Assembly (NCBI GenBank): GCA_910585935.1
Contig: CAJUHN010000084.1
Coordinates: 1-13,653, forward strand
Direction of reading: 5' to 3'
Origin: an uncultured Lachnospiraceae bacterium
GTDB taxonomy: Bacteria > Bacillota > Clostridia > Lachnospirales > Lachnospiraceae
DNA: 13,653 nucleotides
Below, one piece after another: positions 1-6,457 of this stretch; the stretch's first letter is position 1, and every line of letters starts with the position of its first letter. The notes beneath the pieces are model-generated. The model worked only from the letters and a program-made list of their open reading frames with translations. It ran no database searches and had not been told where the DNA came from. The position numbers and the translations under genes were made by a program.

Positions 1-101
1 AGCGGTGCGGTCACGTGCCGAGAATTTAGTGTCCGTTACGTCTGGAACGGAGCGAAAGCGCGGTTTCGTTGGAATAATCCCTTGACAGGGCGGAAACCCG
101 C
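1..101 (+). repeat. Dispersed structured repeat, copy A (left part cut off by window edge)
   Basis: This is the right-hand ~100 bp of the same element as copies B to E. It shows the shared core segments AATTTAGTGTCCG, ACGTCTGGAACGGAGC and GCGCGG, then the right arm starting GGAAT at 71. Its apical hairpin differs completely in sequence from the other copies: CGGTGCG (3-9), loop GTCA (10-13), CGTGCCG (14-20), which still pairs over 7 bp with two G-T wobbles. The GNRA-type loop is GAAA (GCGAAAGC, 52-59). The arm after GGAAT (AATCCCTTGAC) matches no other copy. The left arm lies outside the window, so its pairing cannot be tested here. Confidence 0.85.
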
Positions 102-126
102 TAAAATATAAAAAATAACATTCCCC

Positions 127-156
127 TTGAATCTTAAATCCTCTGAATAGTAATAA
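127..156 (+). promoter_or_regulatory. Candidate promoter of the rubredoxin gene
   Basis: TTGAAT (127-132) and TAATAA (151-156) are 18 bp apart, between the end of repeat copy A and the rubredoxin ribosome binding site (GGAG, 171-174). In such AT-rich DNA the match is only moderate. Confidence 0.4.
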
Positions 157-182
157 AAAATATAAAAAAAGGAGATTTTATT

Positions 183-344
183 ATGGACAAATACTTATGT
201 GAACCTTGTGGATATGAATATGACCCTGCTGTTGGTGATCCTGATAATGGGATCGCTCCGGGAACTGCTTTTGAAGATCTTCCTGAAGATTGGGTATGTC
301 CTATCTGTGGTCTAGGAAAAGATGTCTTTGTAAAAGTAGACTAA
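183..344 (+). CDS. Rubredoxin
   Basis: A 53-residue small redox protein that binds one iron through four cysteines and carries single electrons in the cytoplasm. Both knuckles are visible: C6-E-P-C9-G-Y and C39-P-I-C42-G, with the family's Y-x-Y-D-P at 11-15, a G-D-P-D-x-G-I-x-P-G-T stretch at 18-28, and L-P-E-D-W at 33-37 before the second knuckle. The length is typical of clostridial rubredoxins. ATG at 183 follows GGAG by 8 nt. Rubredoxins are the known electron donors to flavodiiron proteins, and an FprA lies 870 bp downstream on the same strand, so a role in O2, NO or peroxide removal is likely. It has its own putative promoter, and a separate promoter precedes the next gene. I am very sure of the identity; the partner is inferred. 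Confidence 0.97.
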   Translation: MDKYLCEPCGYEYDPAVGDPDNGIAPGTAFEDLPEDWVCPICGLGKDVFVKVD

Positions 345-413
345 ATCTAAATGAGGGCTGTGATGCGAAGTTTATTTTTATTGTATTATATGATATTTAT
401 ATCTTCCAAAAAT

Positions 414-440
414 TTGAAATGATATTAATTATCATATAAT
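414..440 (+). promoter_or_regulatory. Promoter of the regulator-fprA pair with an embedded Fur/PerR-type operator
   Basis: TTGAAA (414-419) and a perfect TATAAT (435-440) flank the 15-bp inverted repeat TGATATTAATTATCA (420-434), which fills the whole 15-bp spacer. Against the Bacillus Fur 7-1-7 consensus TGATAATNATTATCA the match is 13 of 14. PerR boxes are close relatives, so either Fur-family repressor could bind. A bound protein would block RNA polymerase. The short spacer is a weakness if this -35 is right. A wider inverted repeat, AGGGCTG (354-360) with CAGCCCT (454-460), brackets the region. Confidence 0.6.
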
Positions 441-513
441 AAGCTTTGTATAGCAGCCCTGCTTTACATAGGAAAAAGAAAGTAAAAAAATCGATGGAGG
501 ACTTTCTAGGGAC

Positions 514-1194
514 ATGAACATGAGAAATCTATCAAATATGGTTCTATTTCAAGGTATTTCTAAACAAGAAGTACAAGAAATGTTATTATGTTCTCAAGGA
601 ACATTTCAGCATTTCTCCCGTCAGGAATTTATCTTTTATGTTAATGACACTCCCCGCTATGTATTTTGTATTGCAAAAGGGAGTGTTCTTTTAGCAGAAG
701 ATAAAATAGATGGAAAACGCACTATTTTAAATGTTTATCATACTGGCAGCATATTTGGAGAAATTTTCTGTTTTCAAGGCAGCCATCGCTATCCTTATTA
801 TGCCGCTGCATTAGAAGATACTGATCTCTATTGTATTCCTTGGGAATTTTTTTATCATCGCTGCTCTCGTCTTTGCTCACATCATGAAATTTTAGAAAAA
901 AATTTGCTAAAAATTATGGCTGAACAGTCTTTAGAAATGATCAATCATTTTAAAATACTTTCTTGTCGAACATTACGTCAAAAAATCGCTAAATATCTAT
1001 TATCTCAGCCATTTGAACAAGAACATATCAAACAGTTTTTAAGTCGAGAGGAACTCGCCGATTATTTATGTGTTACTAGACCTTCTCTCTCAAGAGAGTT
1101 AATGGCGATGAAACGTGATGGATTATTTTATATAAAGGCAAAAGAATTTTATATACCAGATCGCTCTGCCTTAATGCAAGTAGCGAATGATTAA
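514..1194 (+). CDS. Crp/Fnr-family transcriptional regulator
   Basis: A 226-residue protein with the two-domain Crp/Fnr plan. An N-terminal cyclic-nucleotide-type beta-barrel spans about 10-120, with G-S-V-L-L-A-E near 56 and G-S-I-F-G-E at 78-83, and is followed by a long helix. The C-terminal winged helix spans about 155-220, with L-S-R-E-E-L-A-D-Y-L and the recognition helix T-R-P-S-L-S-R-E-L. Cysteines are scattered through the protein, but the N-terminal FNR cluster spacing is absent, so oxygen sensing by a 4Fe-4S cluster is not supported; haem or another ligand is possible. GGAGG (496-500) lies 13 nt before the first ATG; the in-frame ATG at 520 is an alternative. It is the first gene of a two-gene unit with fprA (17-bp gap), so it may control fprA, as Crp/Fnr relatives do for nitrosative-stress genes in other anaerobes. 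Confidence 0.9.
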   Translation: MNMRNLSNMVLFQGISKQEVQEMLLCSQGTFQHFSRQEFIFYVNDTPRYVFCIAKGSVLLAEDKIDGKRTILNVYHTGSIFGEIFCFQGSHRYPYYAAALEDTDLYCIPWEFFYHRCSRLCSHHEILEKNLLKIMAEQSLEMINHFKILSCRTLRQKIAKYLLSQPFEQEHIKQFLSREELADYLCVTRPSLSRELMAMKRDGLFYIKAKEFYIPDRSALMQVAND

Positions 1195-1211
1195 TTTAGG
1201 AGGAAATAAAA

Positions 1212-2375
1212 ATGAAACCTGTTGAAATCAAAAAAGATATTTACTGGGTAGGCGCTATTGATTGGTCTATCAGAAATTTTCATGGCTATACTACTAATCG
1301 TGGTGCAACTTATAATGCTTATTTAATTATGGACGAAAAAATCACTTTAATTGACACAGTAAAAGCTCCTTTTTCAGAAGAATTATTGGAACGTGTTAGT
1401 CATATAGTAGATCCAGAAAAAATTGATTATCTCATCTCTAATCATGTAGAAATGGATCATTCTGGTTCTATTCCAAGAGTGATGGAAGTTTGTAAAAATG
1501 CTACTATTGTTACCAGTGCCCCTAGTGGTGTAAAAGGTCTCACTGCTCACTATGGAAATTATCCTTATCAGCCAGTAAAAGGAGGAGATACCCTATCTAT
1601 TGGAAAGAGAAATCTCGTTTTTGTCCCAACTCCTATGCTTCACTGGCCTGATAATATGGTCACTTATTGTCCAGAAGAGAAAATTTTATTCTCTAATGAT
1701 GCTTTTGGTCAGCACTATGCCTCTAGTGAACGCTTTGATGATGAAACCGATCTTTCTGTCGTTTTAGAAGAAGCGAAAAAATACTATGCCAATATTATCA
1801 TGCCCTATGGGAAACAAGTACAAGGCGCATATGAAGTGGTAAAATCTCTTGACTTAGAAATTATCGCTCCTAGTCATGGCATCATCTGGCGCACTCATAA
1901 AGATGATATTTTGAATGCTTATTATGAATGGAGTCAAAATGATCCGAAAGATGGAGCAATCGTAGTATTCGACAGTATGTGGCACTCTACAGAAACTATG
2001 GCTCAGACTATTGCAGAAGCATTTAAAGAAAAAGGAATGTCTGTAAAATTATTTGATTTAAAAGTTAATCATAATTCTGACATCATTCCTTATGTACTCA
2101 CATCAAAATATATCGCTGTAGGTTCTCCTACTTTAAATAATGGAATGCTCCCTACAGTAGCTTCCTTTTTATGCTACCTAAAAGGACTCTCCCCTAAAAA
2201 TAGAGAAACATTCGCTTTTGGCTCTTATGGCTGGGGTGGACAAAGCATTATTCAGATAGAAGAACAGCTAAAAGCTTGTGGATTTCATATTTGTTTAGAT
2301 AAGATGTCTATTTCTTATATTCCAAAAAAAGAACAACTAGAAGAAATCACAAAGTCTATATTAAGCCTTTCCTAA
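1212..2375 (+). CDS. fprA: Flavodiiron protein (A-type), O2/NO reductase
   Basis: A 387-residue cytoplasmic enzyme that reduces O2 to water and/or NO to N2O, using electrons delivered by rubredoxin to FMN and then to a di-iron site. The metallo-beta-lactamase-like domain (about 1-245) carries the ligand set H78-x-E80-x-D82-H83, H144 (L-H-W), D163 (N-D-A-F) and H222 (S-H-G). The flavodoxin domain (about 249-387) has the FMN phosphate loop D-S-M-W-H-S-T-E-T (254-262), G-S-P-T (304-307) and S-Y-G-W-G-G (338-343). There is no extra C-terminal rubredoxin or NADH-oxidase domain, so it is the simple A class that needs the separate rubredoxin encoded at 183-344. AGGAGG precedes the ATG. It is cotranscribed with the Crp/Fnr gene and ends at a strong terminator. 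Confidence 0.96.
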   Translation: MKPVEIKKDIYWVGAIDWSIRNFHGYTTNRGATYNAYLIMDEKITLIDTVKAPFSEELLERVSHIVDPEKIDYLISNHVEMDHSGSIPRVMEVCKNATIVTSAPSGVKGLTAHYGNYPYQPVKGGDTLSIGKRNLVFVPTPMLHWPDNMVTYCPEEKILFSNDAFGQHYASSERFDDETDLSVVLEEAKKYYANIIMPYGKQVQGAYEVVKSLDLEIIAPSHGIIWRTHKDDILNAYYEWSQNDPKDGAIVVFDSMWHSTETMAQTIAEAFKEKGMSVKLFDLKVNHNSDIIPYVLTSKYIAVGSPTLNNGMLPTVASFLCYLKGLSPKNRETFAFGSYGWGGQSIIQIEEQLKACGFHICLDKMSISYIPKKEQLEEITKSILSLS

Positions 2376-2417
2376 TGCATCCATAACTCCTAATGAAAAA
2401 AACATAGGAAAAACTAA

Positions 2418-2472
2418 AAAAAAGAAAATTGCTATGTAAATGACAAAACCTCACATAGCGATTTTCTTTTTT
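2418..2472. terminator. Bidirectional intrinsic terminator between fprA and plsC-type gene
   Basis: AAAAAAGAAAATTGCTATGT (2418-2437) pairs with ACATAGCGATTTTCTTTTTT (2453-2472), a 20-bp stem with one G-T wobble and a 15-nt loop. The A-run on one side and T-run on the other allow use from both strands, which fits the convergent genes. Confidence 0.88.
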
Positions 2473-2578
2473 CTAAATTTTAAAATCATCAAAAAAACAC
2501 ATACATCATAAAATCAAACGGTATTCTCAAACATTTTCATCAACAAACATCTTTGCAAATTTACCACTATATCTAATA

Positions 2579-3331
2579 TCATCTACTTTGCAAATACAAA
2601 TTTTCATTCTTTTTCACAATCTCTGTAATCACTTCTCTAGTATATGCCCCTAAAAATTTTTTCTTTTCTTTATCTAATTCTTTTACATAAATAGGTTCTC
2701 CAAATTCAATACTAACATTAGCCCTTTTTACTTTTGGAAAATGATCCTCAAATATTTCTGAATTATGATTCATTCCAATTGGCACAATCGGACATCCTGA
2801 TTTCTCTGCCATCTTCAAACTTCCCTCTTTAAACTCTAATAATTCTGTTTCATTCTCCTTTTTATTTCTAGTACCTTCTGGAAAAATACAGATAGAAATT
2901 CCACTCTTTAGCTTATCAATTCCTTCTAAAATAGTTTTCATTCCCTGTTTTATATCATCTCTATCCAAAAATAGGCAATTCACTAATTTCATCCAAACAC
3001 GTAAAAATGGAATTTTTTTCATCTCTTTTTTCGCCACAAAACCTGTCAATCCGGGAACTAAAGAATAAATAATCAAAATATCAAAAAAACTTCTATGATT
3101 TCCCACATATAATACCGCTGTATCTTTTGGAATCCTTTCCTTTCCAACTATCTTTACCTTTGTACCTGCAACTTTTAAAATAATCCGAAATGCCCCCTGA
3201 ACCATTTTTAAGGAAATCTTATGCCTCAAAGGTAAATTAAATTTTCCAATGATAAACAACACTACCCATGCTAAAATTCCTACCAAAAAATATAAAATCA
3301 AAAAAATCAATATTGCCAAAAATCTTATCAT
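2579..3331 (-). CDS. PlsC-type 1-acylglycerol-3-phosphate acyltransferase
   Basis: A 250-residue membrane-associated acyltransferase that transfers an acyl chain to lysophosphatidic acid to make phosphatidic acid, or a related acceptor. An N-terminal hydrophobic segment (about 4-28) anchors it. The four LPLAT blocks are in order: N78-H79-x4-D84 (catalytic His and Asp), F-L-D-R-D-D at 121-126, F-P-E-G-T-R at 150-155 (phosphate binding), and P-I-V-P-I-G at 181-186. Length is normal for PlsC. The ATG at 3331 is preceded by GGAGG 12 nt upstream; another ATG five bases upstream hits a stop after two codons. It stands alone, converging on fprA. No clear promoter is visible. The substrate cannot be told from sequence, since PlsC homologues also act on other lipids. 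Confidence 0.9.
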   Translation of the reverse strand: MIRFLAILIFLILYFLVGILAWVVLFIIGKFNLPLRHKISLKMVQGAFRIILKVAGTKVKIVGKERIPKDTAVLYVGNHRSFFDILIIYSLVPGLTGFVAKKEMKKIPFLRVWMKLVNCLFLDRDDIKQGMKTILEGIDKLKSGISICIFPEGTRNKKENETELLEFKEGSLKMAEKSGCPIVPIGMNHNSEIFEDHFPKVKRANVSIEFGEPIYVKELDKEKKKFLGAYTREVITEIVKKNENLYLQSR

Positions 3332-3620
3332 TTCATTCTATTTCCTCCTTATTATTATATTTTTATTACCCTTCACATAATTTAATATCACTATAAATAA
3401 ATGATGAATAGTAACTATTTTCCTTCTTCTAAATTACTTTTTATTATCATCTCAAAGTATAACATATATCTTATAATAATTCCATCAAAATTAATATTCT
3501 CCTTCCTCCATCTGTTTCTTTATTCTAATATAATAACTTTCCTAACAATATATCCATTCTATAAAAACTCTACTCTTCAAAATAAAAATTTCAAAATGCC
3601 TATATTCCTAAAAAATCACG

Positions 3621-3782
3621 CCAAAGGGTCGCGGAGGAAAGAAAGGTTTCCAACGAAGCCGCGCTCTCGCTCCGTTCCAGACGTAGCGGTACTAAATTCG
3701 CAACCCTTATCAGGGCTGCTCATTAAGTACCAACGTCTTCCAAGGGGCTTCTTTTGGAAATCCTTTCTTTCCTTCGCTAGTT
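3621..3782 (-). repeat. Dispersed structured repeat, copy B
   Basis: A complete copy lying in reverse orientation. In element orientation it begins AACTAGCG (3782-3775) and ends CCCTTTGG (3628-3621). The outer arms are 3756-3777 and 3631-3651: GCGAAGGAAAGAAAGGATTTCC pairs with GGAAACCTTTCTTTCCTCCGC apart from one A-C mismatch and one unpaired base. At the inner arm end the usual ATTCC/GGAAT is replaced by TTTCC/GGAAA, a compensatory change. Inner stems GAAGCC/GGCTTC, AGACG/CGTCT, GGTACT/AGTACC and GCAGCCC/GGGTTGC can form, plus a GC-GAGA-GC tetraloop hairpin. A reading frame crosses it, but I treat that as chance. Confidence 0.9.
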
Positions 3783-3967
3783 TATAACACTGGCAAGTTT
3801 ATAAAACAAAATAGCATTTATTACAATATATTAACCTGTTGTCTTAATCAAATTCAAAAACACTCATAAAATTTTTTATTTATACAGAAAATTTAAAAAG
3901 GGAAAAGATCTTATCTTTTTTTGCAAAAAGTATAATTTTTTTCCTGATTTTCTTAGAATAGCCAACC

Positions 3968-4131
3968 AACTAGCGGAGGCAAGGAAGTATTCCATAGGAA
4001 GCCCCTTGGAAGACGCTTGCCCGTTAATGAGCAGCTCCATTAGGGGCTGCGAATTTAGTACCGCTACGTCTGGAACGGAGCGAATAGCGCGGCTTCGTTG
4101 GAATACTTCCTTGCCACAGCGTTCCCTTAGG
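3968..4131 (+). repeat. Dispersed structured repeat, copy C
   Basis: A complete copy in direct orientation, head to head with copy B (185 bp between their AACTAGCG ends). Left arm 3973-3993 (GCGGAGGCAAGGAAGTATTCC) pairs with the right arm from 4100 (GGAATACTTCCTTGCC, 16 bp perfect), followed by ACAGCG. The apical hairpin GCAGCTCC-ATTA-GGGGCTGC is fully paired over 8 bp. In this copy the GNRA-type loop has five bases (GAATA), and the GGTACT/AGTACC stem is disrupted (GCCCGT on the left). It lies 170 bp upstream of the FIST gene. Confidence 0.9.
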
Positions 4132-4179
4132 TCAAAATATCATAAATAACACAACTCCTTTTAAAATAACTCCTTCTCT

Positions 4180-4212
4180 GTTTAAGCGAAAATCCAGCTT
4201 TCGTTTCTAAAC
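4180..4212. other. Imperfect inverted repeat upstream of the FIST gene
   Basis: GTTTAAGCGAAA (4180-4191) and TTTCGTTTCTAAAC (4199-4212) pair over about 11 bp with a small bulge around a 7-nt loop. It sits just upstream of the FIST promoter. It could be an operator or a weak terminator for upstream transcription. Confidence 0.35.
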
Positions 4213-4237
4213 TATTTTTAGAATTTTCACTCTTTTG

Positions 4238-4266
4238 TTGACAATGCTTCAAAATTATTATAGATT
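4238..4266 (+). promoter_or_regulatory. Promoter of the FIST-transducer operon
   Basis: A perfect TTGACA (4238-4243) is followed after 17 bp by TAGATT (4261-4266); TATAGA two bases earlier is an alternative -10. Transcription would begin about 30 bases before the ATG at 4303. Confidence 0.65.
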
Positions 4267-4302
4267 TATATTATATCTTTTAGAAAGGAAAGGATAAAAT
4301 CA

Positions 4303-5367
4303 ATGAAAATTTCTTGTGGAATAAGTCAAGCTGGCAATTTACAAGATTCTTTAAATACAATACAAGATCCAAAGCTGATTATATTTGTAACTACTGAAGA
4401 AAAACTCGCTTCTCATGCAGAAGAATTGTATCATTTATATCCAAATATTCCAACTATAGGTTGTATTGGAATGGGATATCAAAATACTACCATAACAGAA
4501 CATGGTATTCATGTCTATGGTTTTTCAGATGGTATAGAAGCTGTTGGAAATGTAATAGAACAAGTATCTGTTATGCCAGTAAAATATATCTCAAGGTTAG
4601 AACAAGACCTCCATAAAATTAGTGCGCAAGAACATAATACTATTTGTATTGATATTTGTTGTGGTCATGATGAAATTACCATCACAACCTTAAATTCTGC
4701 CCTCTCTCAAAAAAATATTTCCCTTATCGGAGGCACTGGTGGAGCGGGAAAAGTAGCTTTTTGCGGAAAGATCTATGAAGATTCCTGCGTCTATGCATTG
4801 ATCAAAAATACAAAGGGAAAAGTGAAAGCTTATAAAGAAAATATTTACCGTTTACGCCCTGATTATCCATTCTTTACTGTAACAAATGCCGATCCTGAAC
4901 ATAACATTTTGATTGACCTAAATGGAAAGCCTGCTAAAGAAGTTTATCAATCGCTTTTAAATATATCAGAAAAAGACATTCTCACTCAAACATTTAAAAA
5001 TCCATTTGGAAAAGTATGTGGTAATGATATTTTTATTATTTCTATCAAAGACATACATAATCATCATGGATTAACTTGTTTTAAAAGAACAATAACTTCT
5101 GATATCATCACAATTTTGGAACTAGATGATTATCAAAAAGTAGTCCAGAATACGATTCAATCTATTCAAAAGGATTTCCATTCTATTTCTGGAATATTTT
5201 CTATTAATTGTTTATTTCGTTATTTACTATTTCAAGATTTAAACTATGTTTCTACTTATTTTAAAGAAATGAGTAAATTAGGGACTCATATTGGTCTTAT
5301 TGGATATGGAGAACACTATAAACAACAACATACTAATCAGACATTTAGCTGTGTTGTTTTTGAATAA
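4303..5367 (+). CDS. FIST-domain sensory protein (FIST_N plus FIST_C)
   Basis: A 354-residue cytoplasmic protein built of FIST_N (about 25-185) and FIST_C (about 195-350), a ligand-sensing pair usually coupled to signal transduction and thought to bind small molecules such as amino acids. Visible hallmarks are the G-C-I-G-M-G turn near 53-58, the glycine-rich G-G-T-G-G-A-G at 143-149, N-P-F-G-K at 233-237, Y-G-E-H-Y at 335-339 and the closing H-T-N-Q-T-F at 343-348, close to the usual G-E-Q-x-x-G-x-H-x-N-Q-T ending. No output domain, membrane segment or signal peptide is present. The next gene, 11 bp downstream, encodes a soluble chemoreceptor-like transducer, so this protein very likely supplies its input. 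The ligand is unknown. Confidence 0.9.
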   Translation: MKISCGISQAGNLQDSLNTIQDPKLIIFVTTEEKLASHAEELYHLYPNIPTIGCIGMGYQNTTITEHGIHVYGFSDGIEAVGNVIEQVSVMPVKYISRLEQDLHKISAQEHNTICIDICCGHDEITITTLNSALSQKNISLIGGTGGAGKVAFCGKIYEDSCVYALIKNTKGKVKAYKENIYRLRPDYPFFTVTNADPEHNILIDLNGKPAKEVYQSLLNISEKDILTQTFKNPFGKVCGNDIFIISIKDIHNHHGLTCFKRTITSDIITILELDDYQKVVQNTIQSIQKDFHSISGIFSINCLFRYLLFQDLNYVSTYFKEMSKLGTHIGLIGYGEHYKQQHTNQTFSCVVFE

Positions 5368-5378
5368 AGGAGGGCTTT

Positions 5379-6329
5379 ATGAAATTTTTTAAAAAAAATT
5401 CTCCCGTTTCTATTGATTCTCAATCAAAAGAGGATAATTTTTATCCTCTTTATTTTACGGCAAACTATTTGAAAACGGCAGAAAAAAATATTGTTTCTGA
5501 AGAATTAAAATCGATGAAAGAAATTGATAAACTTAAAGATTCTTTTCATCTTCTAATAGATGAAACACAAATTTTAGAAGGTGGCGTATCCTCTTTTCAA
5601 AATACTTTTGAAGAAATTCAAGAAACGGCAGGACATTTTTCTGTTGTGAAAGACGAAATTTCTGAATCCGTTTCTCACGCACAGACCCAAGTCACCACTT
5701 TGAAAAATAGTTCTAGTAAAGTCACAGATGGTTTTTCACAAATAGAAAAAAGTTTCGATAACTTTAAAAATGCTGTAATGGAAATTCAATCTTGTATGAT
5801 GGGCATTGTTCAGATTGCTAATCAAACAAATCTGCTCGCATTAAATGCTTCTATTGAAGCAGCAAGAGCGGGAGAAGCAGGACGTGGATTTTCTATCGTA
5901 GCTGAGAAAGTTCAAGAATTAGCTGTTGAAATCAAAGAATTAATAGGCTCAGTAGATCAGAGTATTCAAAAAGTAAATGCTGATTATGAACTATTAGATA
6001 AAAATTTAAAAACTTCAAAGCAAGCATTAGAAAATAGTATTCAAAATGTAGATAAAACAGATACTATTTTTCAGGATATTATTTCTAGTGCTGAAAAAAC
6101 TGGCGATGTATATAACGAAATCCTAAATGCAATTTCTAATTCTCAAAATGAACAGCAAAAGTTAACAGAATATTTTCATACCACACAGCAAAAATATGAT
6201 GATGTATTAAAAAATATTGAAAATATGAATATGTTATCTACTCAAAAGAGTTCTATGTTCGAGCAATTAAATGATATGATTTCCCAATTAACACCTTTGT
6301 TAAAAGATATAGAAAAAGAAAAGCATTAG
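5379..6329 (+). CDS. Soluble methyl-accepting-chemotaxis-type transducer
   Basis: A 316-residue, largely helical protein carrying the chemoreceptor signalling domain. The hairpin tip that contacts CheA and CheW is well conserved: I-A-N-Q-T-N-L-L-A-L-N-A-S-I-E-A-A-R-A-G-E at about 146-166, then G-R-G-F-S-I-V-A-E-K-V. Heptad-like helices run from about 45 to 310 on both sides, so the tip sits near the middle, as in a short antiparallel coiled coil. No transmembrane segment, HAMP or sensor domain is seen, so it is cytoplasmic and must receive its signal from a partner. The first ~45 residues are unlike the family. AGGAGG fills the 11-bp gap after the FIST gene, so the two are cotranscribed. No che genes are in the window. 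Confidence 0.92.
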   Translation: MKFFKKNSPVSIDSQSKEDNFYPLYFTANYLKTAEKNIVSEELKSMKEIDKLKDSFHLLIDETQILEGGVSSFQNTFEEIQETAGHFSVVKDEISESVSHAQTQVTTLKNSSSKVTDGFSQIEKSFDNFKNAVMEIQSCMMGIVQIANQTNLLALNASIEAARAGEAGRGFSIVAEKVQELAVEIKELIGSVDQSIQKVNADYELLDKNLKTSKQALENSIQNVDKTDTIFQDIISSAEKTGDVYNEILNAISNSQNEQQKLTEYFHTTQQKYDDVLKNIENMNMLSTQKSSMFEQLNDMISQLTPLLKDIEKEKH

Positions 6330-6399
6330 TACTTTTATATCTCTTCACTTTTTATTATATTTTAAATTCCAAAATATTATCTTTTAAAAGAAGACATAA

Positions 6400-6450
6400 A
6401 AAAGACATTTAAAATATTAGAATTTATCACTAATATCTTAAATGTCTTTT
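6400..6450. terminator. Bidirectional intrinsic terminator between the transducer and malQ
   Basis: The left arm at 6400-6420 begins AAAAGACATTTAA and the right arm at 6430-6450 ends TTAAATGTCTTTT. They pair over about 20 bp with one mismatch around a 9-nt loop. A-rich and T-rich flanks suit termination of both convergent genes; the malQ stop codon is 8 bases away. Confidence 0.85.
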
Positions 6451-6457
6451 CTTCTAA

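Noticed and set aside
354..460. AGGGCTG/CAGCCCT inverted repeat as a degraded copy of the repeat family
   Set aside because: It only faintly resembles the apical hairpin of the element. No arms or core are recognisable, so common ancestry cannot be supported.
3401..3787. A 128-codon frame ending inside repeat copy B, whose C-terminal part resembles the protein from 8824-9099
   Set aside because: The similarity comes only from the shared repeat DNA. In copy D the equivalent frame is shifted by one base and stops early, there is no ribosome binding site, and the repeat varies as a folded structure rather than by codon.
3621..4131. The repeats as ordinary rho-independent terminators
   Set aside because: The ~160-bp multi-branched structure is not followed by a T-run in element orientation; in reverse only a weak TAGTTT follows. 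Placement does not match gene ends except for copy E.
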